A DNA stretch of 64,000 nt. Source: Lunularia cruciata (taxonomy: Eukaryota > Streptophyta > Marchantiopsida > Lunulariales > Lunulariaceae). This document shows, one piece after another, positions 1 through 9,984 of this stretch. The notes beneath the pieces were generated by a model. That model did not search any database, was not told the origin of the DNA, and was given only the letters and a program-made list of their open reading frames with translations. Both the position numbers and the translations under genes were made by a program. The stretch spans positions 868,001 to 932,000 of the forward strand of contig OX419763.1 in NCBI GenBank assembly GCA_948567375.1, read 5' to 3'. Positions within the stretch are counted from its first letter, which is position 1; each line of letters starts with the position of its first letter.

Positions 1-637
1 TTATCGGTTCTCCTGCAAATAACTTGTGAAAGAACACCACTTGGTGTTTCATCACATAGGTAGTTCTCTCCGGCTTCAGGAGTGCCATTAGTGCACTCAC
101 AATTCCCCTCCTCACTGGGTCCTTATAACTCTCAACTTTATACCCATTCTTTGTCCTCTTCGACGAGAAGGCTTCTCTCACCTCCTGCGTTTCTTGAGCT
201 ATCTCTCCTTTCCCCAAGAACATGGCTCCCTGCTCCGAGCCTGCCTCCTTCCCGAGTACGAGTCTCCAATCCGACTCTGTCCAGCAAGCCGGATTTCCTC
301 TCTTCCCTTCTTCCTCGGGACCATCGAGACATTTACTCTCGATGATTTCTGTCATGAATCCTAGAAAACTTATGTTCCAATTCCATGCCAGAAAGGTGAT
401 CCGAAGTCGGCTCAAGACTTTGATCCTCACTACTACATCTAATCTCCGAATTGCATGATTTCTCATTGCAAATTCGGAGTTCTTCTTCCCTCCTCCCATC
501 TCTTCTGCTTTCTTTCGGTCTCTCGATTTCTCTCTCTCGACTTCTCCCTTACACACTAACACGAGTCCAACTCTATGTTCCTTTCCCCGATCACCTGCAA
601 GACGACTCCTCAATGGCAAAGGAAAATTGCTCGACAT
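1..637 (-). CDS. LTR-encoded type A protein, N-terminal part (partial, open)
   Basis: The frame starts at ATG 637 (MSSNFP...) and stays open for about 212 codons to the window edge, by manual reading. It has the basic leader (GDRGKG), a GGGKKNS stretch, FLAWNWN, ESDWRLVLG, NGYKVESYKDP and HQVVFFHKLFAGEP, all shared with the complete copies at 6508-9081 and 39491-42064. I know no named family for this domain with confidence. It is part of the LTR rather than an internal retrotransposon gene. The start was chosen because the same MSS-x-FP start lies just downstream of a TATA-like box in the other type A copies. It may be an intact allele, but only the first quarter is visible. Confidence 0.75.
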   Translation of the reverse strand, partial: MSSNFPLPLRSRLAGDRGKEHRVGLVLVCKGEVEREKSRDRKKAEEMGGGKKNSEFAMRNHAIRRLDVVVRIKVLSRLRITFLAWNWNISFLGFMTEIIESKCLDGPEEEGKRGNPACWTESDWRLVLGKEAGSEQGAMFLGKGEIAQETQEVREAFSSKRTKNGYKVESYKDPVRRGIVSALMALLKPERTTYVMKHQVVFFHKLFAGEPI

Positions 638-1051
638 TTTGTCGTTGCAATTTCAATTTTTATAGAGTTGCACTTCTTCATCTTCCGTCACTTCGAGTTT
701 CTACCAAGAAGTCACACCTCCGCCATGCACCTGTCATTGTCACCCCACCTTTGCGCATATGAGCCGCCAATTTCGAAATGGCCCCTTCTTGAATTTCTCG
801 CCCCGACGAAAGGTTGTTAGACTGTCTTTGCCTCGGGTTGAGCTCCCCCCGAGCCGAAGACAATTTACTTCGTATTGTATGCTGACACGGCATTTTAGAG
901 TACTTCGCCTTATGACCCGAAGTCACTTTACTTTGGGTTTCACCCCGAAGACAGTTTTCTTTGTCTTCTTTGGCCAAACAGGCGCAATCCGACTTCTCTA
1001 TACACTTCTTCTCCTTTATTTTGAAAAAAAACAAAAAATGTGGGCACCACA
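1..1051 (-). mobile_element. L1: partial type A LTR with embedded gene, running off the window
   Basis: This is the 5' portion of a minus-strand type A LTR. Its start is the palindromic TGTGGTGCCCACA, which reads TGTGGGCACCACA at 1039-1051 on the plus strand next to a run of A. Between that start and the embedded ATG at 637 lies the type A leader of about 0.4 kb, with a TATAAAA-like box at about 658-664. The embedded gene then runs off the left edge. The sequence to the right (1052 on) is the acidic region of a type B LTR gene on the same strand, so L1 is inserted into L2. The other end and its TSD are outside the window; the right-hand copy would be ACGTC at 1052-1056. Confidence 0.85.
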
Positions 1052-2372
1052 ACGTCCAAGCTTCCTTCTTCCTTACCTGCTGAACTTGGGCCTGTAGGGT
1101 ACTCCTTCTTCCGCTCAGCCCCCTTCTCTTCCATGACCAGGGCTACACAAGGATTAGCATTTCCTTTTATACTGTCAATCATTGCATGAAAAGCTTCATC
1201 TTCTTCTGCTTCAACCAATTGCTGAACTTCATCTTCACCCTCACTCTCACTTCTGGATTCCCCACTTTGTAATGTGAGTTCCGCTTCTTCTGAGTCTTCT
1301 CCTCTAGACTCTATCTCCCCTTCAGACTTGGTCTCCAAAGGTTCTTCTTTCACCACCTTCTTACCCGTAGAACGAGTCTTTGGGTTTTATTTAGTGTTGG
1401 AGGCAACTTCACTTCTTTGGGTTTATTCCGCTTTTTTGTCTTTGGGCTTATGACTTCTTCCATCTCCCGTTGTCCCGTTTTCAAGAAATAATCATCACAG
1501 GCTCCCTAGTGTGCCTCTACTGCTGTTCTTCTTCATCCGCTTCCCATCTCAAATCAGGATGAAAATGTGACACCATGCAATGCCTCTCCTCCGCTATAGC
1601 AAATTCAGCCCGAAGTAGAATGTGCTGGAAACGGTGTGAAATAATGTGGAGGCAAATTTTTCCTCCAATTGACAACCATCTGCCTTGTTCGTTGGTGGAA
1701 ACACTTCTCCCAGTTCACCTTCACTCTTGCAAACATCTAGTGCAAAAAGACCGCATGCTGCATGTTCACATAAGTCATCTATTCTGGTTTGAACATTGCC
1801 ATTATCGTCCCCATGATGCTTCATTTAATTGGGTCCCGATAGGACTCCACCTTGTAACCATTTGTTGTATGCGGAGTGAAGAACGAATTGCATATGTCCG
1901 CAGTCTCCTTTGTAGCATCACACTTCCGATAGAAGGTGATCCTTGTTGGTTCTCCTACTTCCTTCCCCAACACTAACCTCCAATCTGACTCAGTCCATCG
2001 AGCCGGATTTTCTCTCTCCCCTTCAACTTCAAAACCTTCCTCACAATTACTGACAGCTATCTCTGCCATGACTTTTGGGAAACTAAATTTCCAATTCCAC
2101 GTTAAATATGAATTAATATGAAGTCTTTTTAAGACCTTGATCCTTGCTATGACATCCAACCTCCAAATTGTGAAACTTCTTACTACAAGGGCGTTCTTGA
2201 CCTTCTTTGCTATGATCTGCTCTCTTGTTCTTTGGCACTAGAAGACTATTCCCTCTCCTGGATGAGACACTCTAATCCCTTCTGGATTTTGGAAAATTTC
2301 ACTCTCAATTGGCTTCTTGACACGCATTACTACAGGATGACTACTCAAAGGAACAGGGAATCTACTTGACAT
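1052..2372 (-). pseudogene. LTR-encoded type B protein, N-terminal half, broken
   Basis: The homologous start is ATG 2372 (MSSRFPVPLSS); an upstream in-frame ATG lies at 2426. The frame stops with TAG at 2238 where relatives have CAG (FQHRRTREQ region). It continues through FLTWNWKFSFP, ESDWRLVLGKE, FYRKCDA and NGYKVESYRDP to another stop near 1821, then to the acidic EDEVQQLVE segment ending at the L1 junction. An open frame at 940-1356 runs across the junction into L1 leader sequence and is not a real fusion gene. Both substitutions and frameshifts have damaged it. Confidence 0.75.
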
Positions 2373-2782
2373 ATTTAATTTTCTCCTATGCAATTGCAAT
2401 TTTATATTACTACAAATTGCAGTCATTCTTCAGTCAATTTCAAAATAGACTCCCCCTTCTTCTGTGTGTTGATGTCTTGTCACTATCAAGACATGCTTCT
2501 TCTGCCTCTACCATTTCTTGAAGTGTACTTTCTTGCCATGTAGAAAGGTTGTTAGACCGTCTTCATATCGGCCTTTGTTGCCCAATCCAAAGATGATGGT
2601 CTTTGGACTTGTTATTTTGTACTCCCCTTTTGAGTACTTCCTTTTTCCAACCCGAAGTTGACTTCTTCAGATTCCCTTCGAAGACACTACCATCCATTCT
2701 TTTCTTTGTAATTTAGCTTTCTTGCTTACTTCTTTCCCAAATGCTAACAAAATAGAAAAAAACAAAAAATTTGGGCACCACA
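1052..2782 (-). mobile_element. L2: type B LTR, 5' portion, interrupted by L1
   Basis: The LTR start is at 2782, where the plus strand reads TTTGGGCACCACA (one change from the usual TGTGGGCACCACA). The type B leader of about 400 bp and the N-terminal half of the embedded gene follow leftward. L1 interrupts the element at 1051/1052 in the acidic region, and the remainder lies outside the window. To the right of 2782 the sequence switches abruptly to plus-strand type A2 coiled-coil coding sequence, so L2 is inserted in L3. The right-hand TSD copy would be TAGAT at 2783-2787. Confidence 0.8.
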
Positions 2783-3603
2783 TAGATATATAGCGGAGTA
2801 TGAGATTTTGAAACAGCAGTTTGCTAATTCATGATTAGAAATTATTCATGCTATGGCAAGTGTACCAAAGAAGGAGCAAGAGCTTGATAGAGTGATGAAG
2901 AGTGTAGAAGAAAAGAAGCAGCTCTAGCAAAGAGAGTTGACAGTGAGATATAGGGAAGAAGAAAGACTGAAGGAGATACTTCGTAGTCTAGAGGAGAAGA
3001 TTGTTCAGAAGGAGAAGGAGAAGGACATAGTGAAAGCCAAGTGTGAGGCAGAATTGGCTTGCAGATCGAGAATGGGAGAGAAGAATGAGACTTGAGCCAA
3101 TGAAGGAGATTGTAACGAAGATGAACGTGATGCTGAGTACAAAAGCCAGCGTAAGGATTGAAGAAACAAGATTGCATGAGTTGAAGTTGTTGGTACAAGA
3201 GACAAGGAGGAGAAATACAAAGGATAAGGATTTGAATGCCTTGCTGATTAGTCTCACAACTTGAGTAGATAGGAAGGTATTAGAAGTGGAAGATAATATC
3301 ACGATCTGATTAGATTTAGTAAAATTGGAGAAAGATAAACTTTGGAAGGATGTAAGAGCAAAGCCCAAAGTAGATAAGATAGGAGTACAAAAATCTTTGG
3401 AGTTACCATTGGAGATATTAGAGGAGAGTGGGTTGGGAGATAGAGACTTTGAAAGAATACCAATGATGGGAATTGTAGATCAGGAAGGAGAAGTTTTAGA
3501 ATTGGTAGAGGAATTAGTAGTTGTGAAACCCGAGGATAGAGTATTATGTGAAGTTACTTTGGGATAGGAAGCCGAGGAAGAAGTTGACATCAAATCGGAA
3601 TAG
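2783..3603 (+). pseudogene. LTR-encoded type A2 protein, coiled-coil C-terminal part, broken
   Basis: The fragment begins near EYEILKQQFAN and reads through KEQELDRVMKSVEEKKQL, REEERLKEILRSLEEK, RLHELKLLVQETRRR, a DLNALLISL segment, then the C-terminal PMMGIVDQEGEVLELVEELVVVKPEDRV and EEEVDIKSE before TAG 3601-3603. Several in-frame stops are visible, including TAG for CAG near 2926 and TAG at 3565-3567, plus a frame slip near 3056. Long heptad-like runs of E, K, R and L indicate a coiled coil. The PMMGIVDQ segment separates A2 (L3, L4, L14) from A (PTSAISDQ). Confidence 0.7.
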
Positions 3604-4375
3604 TGACAATTTTGAGATTTGAAGAGGCAGATATGAAGAGATGCTTTGTCATTTCAGATCTATAGGTAGGAAGAGTTGTTGTAGAACGGTATAGTTGTTA
3701 GATAACTGCTGAAGAGTTCTGCCTATTTAAAGGAGGCATTCGTAGTCATATGTTGTTTAGTGCTTGTAATTTTTGAGAATAGATAAAGCAAAGTGTTGTG
3801 AAGTAGTGCTTGTCATTTGAGCTTAATTCCGAGTATCAATTTTGTGTGTGTGTTTGTGAGTGTGTGGAGAATTCTGAAGTGCAAATTAGTCTGCTTGTTG
3901 GATGTTGGATTTTGCAGCCTTCATCTTCATCTTGTGTGTTTGATCTTGAGTGAAGTGCAATCAAAGCAATGCCTCAATAGACCTAAGAAGAATTGTAGTG
4001 TTGGTAGTATTTCGCATGTAATTGTAGCGTAGTGTTGATGTGAAGCAATTTTGATCAAGGGAGTTGTGCCTTCAGTGGAGGGGTGGAACACAATTCTAAG
4101 GTGAAGTCATTGTGTAGTGAAGTGCCATTTTCAAGAGAGACGGAATCATTACAATCAAGATTGTTTGGAAAGATTTGATGGAGTTGTGATTAAGGAGTGT
4201 TAATTTGTGACAAGACTGCAAGTCAATGCTTGTTACTCTCTTTTGTGTGTCGTTTTTACTTGAGAGATTAAAGAAGAACCCAAGAAGAACTGAGATTGTT
4301 ACTTTGCTTTGTATTTGACCAATTCTGAATCGTATCTCTACGGGAACAAACTTACTTACCTGATTACCACAAAAG
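2783..4375 (+). mobile_element. L3: type A2 LTR, 3' portion, truncated at its tip
   Basis: This plus-strand segment opens in the middle of the coiled-coil part of the LTR gene, directly after L2. It continues through the gene's end at 3603 and the common 3' region: TATTTAAA at 3724-3731, a 'gataaagc' segment near 3783, and the segment ending in the conserved 'ttacctgattaccacaaaag'. The last ~20 bases that should finish the LTR (to TTGTCACA) are missing. At 4376 the sequence changes to the minus-strand LTR L4. No TSD is possible at this junction, so a deletion is more likely than a normal insertion boundary. Confidence 0.75.
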
Positions 4376-4783
4376 ATTGCACTCACAACTGTAGAATACT
4401 ACCAACACTACAATTCCTCTTAGATCTGTCAAGGCATTGCTCCAATTGCACTTCACTAAGGATCAAACACACAGAATAAAGATCATGGCTACAGAATCCA
4501 ACATCCAACATGCACTTTGATTTGCACTTCAGAATTCTCCAAACACTCACAAACACAAACACAGAGTTGATACTCGGAATCAAGCTCAAGCAGCAAGCAC
4601 TGCTTCATAGCACTTTTCTTTATCTATTCTCAAAATTATGAGCACTGAACAACATAACACGTGAAATGCCACCTTTAAATAGTAGAGCAATCGATAGTTA
4701 CTAACAACTATACCGTTCTACATTAAATTTTCCTACCTATAGATCCAAATTGACAATGCACCTCTTCATATCTCAATCTATTT
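3604..4783. repeat. Inverted repeat: tail-to-tail LTR ends of L3 and L4 at a deletion junction
   Basis: L3 (plus) and L4 (minus) meet at 4375/4376 without the terminal TTGTCACA of either. L3 lacks about 20 terminal bases and L4 about 0.37 kb. The remaining segments (for example 3950-4035 against 4376-4460 inverted) are homologous, giving a palindromic arrangement with unequal arms. Confidence 0.7.
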
Positions 4784-5788
4784 CTACTCCGATCTGATGT
4801 CTACTTCTTCCTCGGCTTCCAATCCCAAAGTAACCTCATAGACTACTCTATCCTTTGGGTTTTACAACTACCAAATCTTCTACCAACTCTAACACTTCTT
4901 CACTCCAATCTACAATTCCCATCATAGGAAATCTACACACATCTTCTCCATGCAACCCACCTTTCTCTAATAACTCCAATGTCAACTCCAAAGATATATG
5001 TACTCCTATCTCTTCTACTTTGGGCTTTGCTCTTACATCCTTCTGAAGTTTATCTATTTCTAACTTAACTAAATCTAATCTAATCGTGATACTGTCTTCC
5101 ACTTCCAATATCTTCATATCCACATGAGTTCTGAGACTAATCAGCAAAGCATTCAAATTTATCCTTCAAATTTCTTCTCCTTGTTTCTTGCACCAACAAC
5201 CTTAACTCATGCAGTCTCATTTCAATCCTTATTTGGCTTATGTACTCAACATCACATTCATCTTCACTACTATCTCTTTCAACAGCTCAAGCCTCATCCT
5301 TCTCTCAATTTCCTGATCCGCCTACCAGTCTTCCCTATACATTGCCAGTTCTACCTTGAATTTGACCTTCACATTCTCCTTCTCCTTCTCTTTCTGAAAT
5401 ATCTTCACTTCCAGATTACAAAGTAACTCACTCAATCTTTCTTCTTCTCTATACTTCATTACTAACTCTCTTTGTCATAGTTGCTTCTTCTCTTTTTGAG
5501 TCTTCTGACTTGTACTTGGCTTCTCCTTTTGATTCTTCTCCCGATGATGCAATTACCACTAGGTCCTTCCTTGGTTTCACTTTCTTGGTCTTCCAAGATT
5601 TCATCGCTTTGACTTCTTCTTCTAATAGACTCCTCTTCTTTGAATTTGGCACATTTACCGCCAATCTCACGCTCTGCCCTGATTTTGTGCAAGACTTGTC
5701 ACTACTTTTGATCTGCAGAATGTATTGCTGCTCCTCCACATCAGCATCTCTTCTTAAGTTGGGATGGAAGTGCAACACCAGCTTGTGT
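4784..5788 (-). pseudogene. LTR-encoded type A2 protein of L4, middle and C-terminal part
   Basis: Reading leftward from 5788: HKLVLHFHPNLRRDADVEEQQYILQI, the basic patch KKRSLLEEE, the acidic SSGEESKGEAKYKSEDSKREE, then an abrupt jump into REEERLSELL. About 0.7 kb normally lying between these points is missing. The coiled coil continues to GEDVCRFPMMGIVDW and ends at the stop 4784-4786. At least one frameshift and several stops lie in the coiled-coil part. The N-terminal half is at 23161-23949. Confidence 0.7.
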
Positions 5789-6093
5789 TGTGGTAACCAC
5801 ATTTTTTGTTTTTCTATGTTTATTAGTGTTTAAGAGAAGAAGTAAGCATTGGAAGTCAAATTGCGGATGAAGAATGGACAAAAGTAACTTCGGAGGACAT
5901 CCAAAGAAGACAACATTGGATCCAATGATGGAGGTACTCGGAAAAAGAGTACGACGGAAAAAGTCCAAAGAGCACCGTCTAAAGGTTGGAAGGCATAGAA
6001 GATACAAAGACCATTTAACAACCTTGGTACGTGGCAAGAAAGTACATTTCAAGAAACGGCGGAGGCAAAAGAAGCATGTCTTGACAATGACCG

Positions 6094-9000
6094 TGTGGTG
6101 CCCACATTTTTTGTTTTTTTCCAAAATAAAGGAAAAGAAGTGTATAGAGAAGTCGGATTGCGCCTGTATGGCCAAAGAAGACAAAGAAAATTGTCTTTGG
6201 GGTGAAACCCGAAGTAAAGTGACTTCGGGACATAAGGCGAAGTACTCTAAAATGCCATGTCAGCATACAATATGAAGTAAATTGTCTTCGGCTCAGTGGG
6301 AGCTCAACCCGAGGCAAAGACAGTCTAACAACCTTTCGTCGGGGCGAGAAATTCAAGAAGAGACCGTTTCAAAATTGGCGGCTCATACACGCAAAGGTGG
6401 GGTGACAGTGATAGGTGCATGCCGGAGGTGTGATTTCTTGGTAGAAACTCAAAGCGACGGAAGACAAAGAAATGCAACTCTATAAAAATCAAAACTGCAA
6501 CGACGAAATGTCAAGCAATTTTCCTTCGCCATTGAGGAGTTGTCTTGCAGGTGATTGGGGAAAGGGAAATAGAGTTGGACTCGTGTTAGTGCGTAAGGGA
6601 GAAGTCGAGAGAGAGAAATCGAGAGACCAAAACAAAGCAGAAGAGATGGGAGGAGGGAAGAAGAACTCCAAATTTGCAGTGAGAAATCATGCAATTCGGA
6701 GATTAGATATAGTAGCAAGGATCGAAGTCTTGAGCCGACTTCGGATCACTTTTCTGGCATGGAATTGGAACGTAAGTTTTCCAGGATTCATGACAGAAAT
6801 CATCGAGAGTAAATGTCTCGATGGTCCCGAGGAAGAAGGGAAGAGAGGAAATCCGGCTCGCTGGACAGAGTCGGATTGGAGACTTGTACTCGGGAAGGAG
6901 GCAGGCTCGGAGCAGGGAGCCACGTTCTTGGGGAAAGGAGAGATAGCCCAAGAAATGCAGGAGGTGAGAGATGCCTTCTTGTCAAAGAGGACAAAGAATG
7001 GGTATAAAGTTGAGAGCTATAAAGGCCCAGTGAGGAGAGGAATTGTGAGTGCACTAATGGCCCTCCTGAAGCCGGAGAGAACTACCTATGTGATGAAACA
7101 CCAAGCGGTGTTCTTTCACAAGTTATTTGCAGGAGAACCGATAAATTGGGCAAGGTGCTTTCACGGAAGAATGAGGTAGATGGTGTGGAATCTGCGGGAT
7201 AAGTCGCCTCCACACTACATCGTACCATTTGCAGCCCATTTTTACCTCGGGTTAAATCTGCTCAATTTGGCGGAGCGTAATCAAATGGTGTCTCATTTCC
7301 ATCCTGATTTGAGAAGAGAAGTCAACACGGAGGAACAGCAATACATTCTCCAAATCCGGAGCACGGACGATTACTATGCAAAGACAAGGAAGAACGTGGA
7401 GGTCGTTGAAAGTACCCCAATGAAGAAGAGAACTCGGCAAGCAGAAGCCAAAGAAAACAAGAAACCTTGGAAAATGCAGAAAAATAACCCGAGGCGAGGA
7501 ATGGTGGTGATTGAGTCGGAAGATGAAGACTCAGAAGGCGAAGCCAAGCTCAAGACAGAGGACTCGGACCGTGAGGAGGAACCTGAGCTAACATTGCAAA
7601 GTGGAGATACAAGCAGTGACAGTGAGGAAGGAGGAGAGATGACATCGGTACCAGCGGCTGAAGAATACGAAGGAGAAATGCAAGCCAAAGTAGAAACCAA
7701 AGATAATGCGGCGCTGGAAGACGAAGTACCAGTGTGCGAGGAGAAGAAGATCGCAGTACAGCAAGGAATTCACTCGAGACGTAAGGCAAAGTATGAAGCG
7801 GGACCGAGTAGAGTGACGGAAGAGGTAGAAGGAAGCTCGGGCAGTGAGGCATCGATCCCGATATGAAGACTCCAGAGAAGAAGGCGAGTATCGGGAGAAC
7901 ACAAGGAAAGAAGAGAGACCACTCCGCAAGAGGACGAAGTTGTCAGTAATGGAGTAGATTACCTGCAGATGGTAGTATGCCCGTTGTTGGTGAAGATGGA
8001 GAAGAAGAAGAAGGAGATGCAGTCTACTTGTCCAGAGGTAAAGACTGTGTTGCAGGTCTTATCAAGATTGGAAGAAGAAAACTCGGAGTTGAAGAAGAGT
8101 ATAACCCGAGGAGAGGAAGAGAGAGAAGTACTGCGAGCGGAAGCAATCAAGGGGAGTCAGGTAATCGAAGACCTGAAGAGAGAAGTGAGTTATCGAGAAG
8201 ATCTTGCGAGGAAGAGTGACATCGCAAGGGAGAGACAGGTAGTGGAGCATGAAATCTTGAAGCAGCAGTTTGCTGAATCAAGAGTCGAACTTATCCATGC
8301 TATGGCGAGGGTAGCATCAAAGGATCAAGAGCTCGATCGAGTGATGGAGAGTATGGAGGAGAAGAAGCAACTCTGGCAGCGAGAGTTGGCTGCGAGATAT
8401 AGAGAAGAAGAGAGATTACGAGACTTACTTCGTAATCAAGAAGAGAAGGTTGCATAGAAGGAGAAAGAGAAGGAAGCGGTGAAGGCCGAATTCGAAGAAG
8501 AATTGGCGATGTACAGAGAAGAATGGCTCGCAGATCGGGAATGCGAACGCAAGACAAGATTGGAGCCATTGAAGGAAATCGTCCTTAGAGTAAACGCGAT
8601 GTTGAGTACAGAGGCCAGCGTTTGAATTGAGGAGACAAGATTGCACGAGTTAAAACTGTTGGTGCAGGAAATGAGGCAAAGACAAGCAAAAGATAGAGAT
8701 TTGAATGCCTTGTTGATTAAATTGAGAACTCGTGTAGATAGGAAGATCTTAGAAGTAGAAGATAATATTGCGATTAGATAAGACTTAGTGAGAATAGAGT
8801 TAGAAAAGCTTCGGCAGGATGTTAAGGCAAAACCCGAAGTAGATAACATCGGGATCCAAATGTCTTCGGAGTTGCCCTTAGAGACATTAGAGAAGAGTGG
8901 GTCGAAGGATGAGGAGTTAGATAGATTACCCACTAGTGCAATTTCAGACCAAGAAAGAGAATTGCTGGATCTGGTAGAAGATGTGGGAGATTTGAAACCC

Positions 9001-9877
9001 AAGGAAAATGTAGTAGGAACTAAGATTACTTCAGGTTTAGGGTTGAAAGCCAAGGAAGAAGTAGACATCGGATTGGATTAGTAACCGATTTGAGATTTGA
9101 AGGGGCAGATATGAAGAGGTGCATTGTCATTTCGGATCTGCAGGTTAGAACAGTTGTTGTAGAAACGGTATAGTTGTTAGAACTGTCAATTACTTCACTA
9201 TTTAAGAGTGGCATTCGCAGTATTATGTTGTTCAGTGCTCATTATTTCTGAGAATAGATAAAGCAAAGTGCTGTGAGGTAGTGCTCGTCGCTTGAGCTTG
9301 ATTCCGAGTATCAACTTTGTAATTGTGTTTGTGAATGTTTGAAGAAATTCAAAGTGCAAGTCAGAGTGCTTGTTGGATGTTGGATTCCACAGCCTTGATC
9401 TTCATTTTGTGTGTTTGATCCTAAGTGAAGTGCAATCGAAGCAATGCCTTGATAGATCTGAGAGGAATTGTAGTGTTGGTAGTATTCTGCGTTTGTGAGT
9501 GCAGTGCAAGGTTGATGTGAAGCAATTTTGATCGAGGAAGTTGTGCCTTCAGTGGAGGGGTGGAACACAATTCTGAGGCAAAGTTGTTTTGCAGTGAAGT
9601 GCCGTATTTGGGAGAGCTTGAATCATCACAAATCAAGATTGTTTGGAAAGATTTGATGGAGTTGTGATTAAGGAGTGTGAATTTGTGACAAGACTGCGAG
9701 TCAGTGCTTGTTACTCTCTTCTGGGTGTGGTTTCTACCTGAGAGATTAAAGACGCAACCAAGAAGAACTACATGTTACTATTTGACTTTGTATTTGGACA
9801 TTTTTGACTCGTATCTCTGTGGGAACGAACTTTACTTAACCGATTACTGCAAAAGTGATACTTGCTGGGTTGTCACA
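6094..9877 (+). mobile_element. L6: type A solo LTR nested in the L5 5' LTR
   Basis: A complete type A LTR of 3784 bp starts TGTGGTGCCCACATTTTTTG and ends GCTGGGTTGTCACA. The exact TSD GACCG lies at 6089-6093 and 9878-9882. Flanking L5 sequence rejoins perfectly when compared with the uninterrupted 3' LTR (CTTGACAGTGACCGGGATTT around 19740). It contains no PBS or pol, so it is a solo LTR left by LTR-LTR recombination. It carries leader, TATA-like box 6481-6488, gene 6508-9081, TATTTAAG 9199-9206 and a 3' region of about 0.65 kb beyond it. Confidence 0.95.
6508..9081 (+). pseudogene. LTR-encoded type A protein, full length, five in-frame stops
   Basis: The frame is 858 codons including the stop, exactly the length of the copy at 39491-42064, with no net frameshift. 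Stops interrupt it at 7177 (TAG, CAG in the sister copy), 7864 (TGA, CAA in the sister), 8455 (TAG for CAG), 8623 (TGA for TGG) and 8779 (TAA for TTA). Four of the five fit C>T or G>A decay. Order of parts: basic leader, GGGKKNSKF, FLAWNWN, ESDWRLVLGKEAG, NGYKVESYK, HQAVFFHKLFAGEPINWARCF, HFYLGLNLL, VSHFHPDLRREV, acidic ESEDEDSEGEA, coiled coil of about 280 residues, end EEVDIGLD. Function unknown. It is a gene of the LTR itself, preceded 27 bp upstream by a TATA-like box. Confidence 0.85.
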
Positions 9878-9984
9878 GACCGGGATTTGCACGCAGAAGA
9901 GAGAAGGTCGAATTTGAAATTGACTGAAGAATGATTGCAATTTGGGGTAATATAAGATTGCGATTGCGCAGGGATAAGTTGAAT

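Noticed and set aside
940..1356. 138-codon minus-strand ORF as a novel gene
   Set aside because: It crosses the L1/L2 junction at 1051/1052; half is L2 acidic coding sequence and half is L1 leader.
3604..4375. Host intergenic DNA or promoter of a neighbouring gene
   Set aside because: It matches the 3' region of all other LTR copies and is element sequence.
5874..6275. 133-codon plus-strand basic ORF (MDKSNFGGHPKK...)
   Set aside because: It spans the L5 leader and the L6 insertion junction. The L5 part has a counterpart at 19534-19722, but the frame is not conserved beyond that and has no link to the embedded gene's start.
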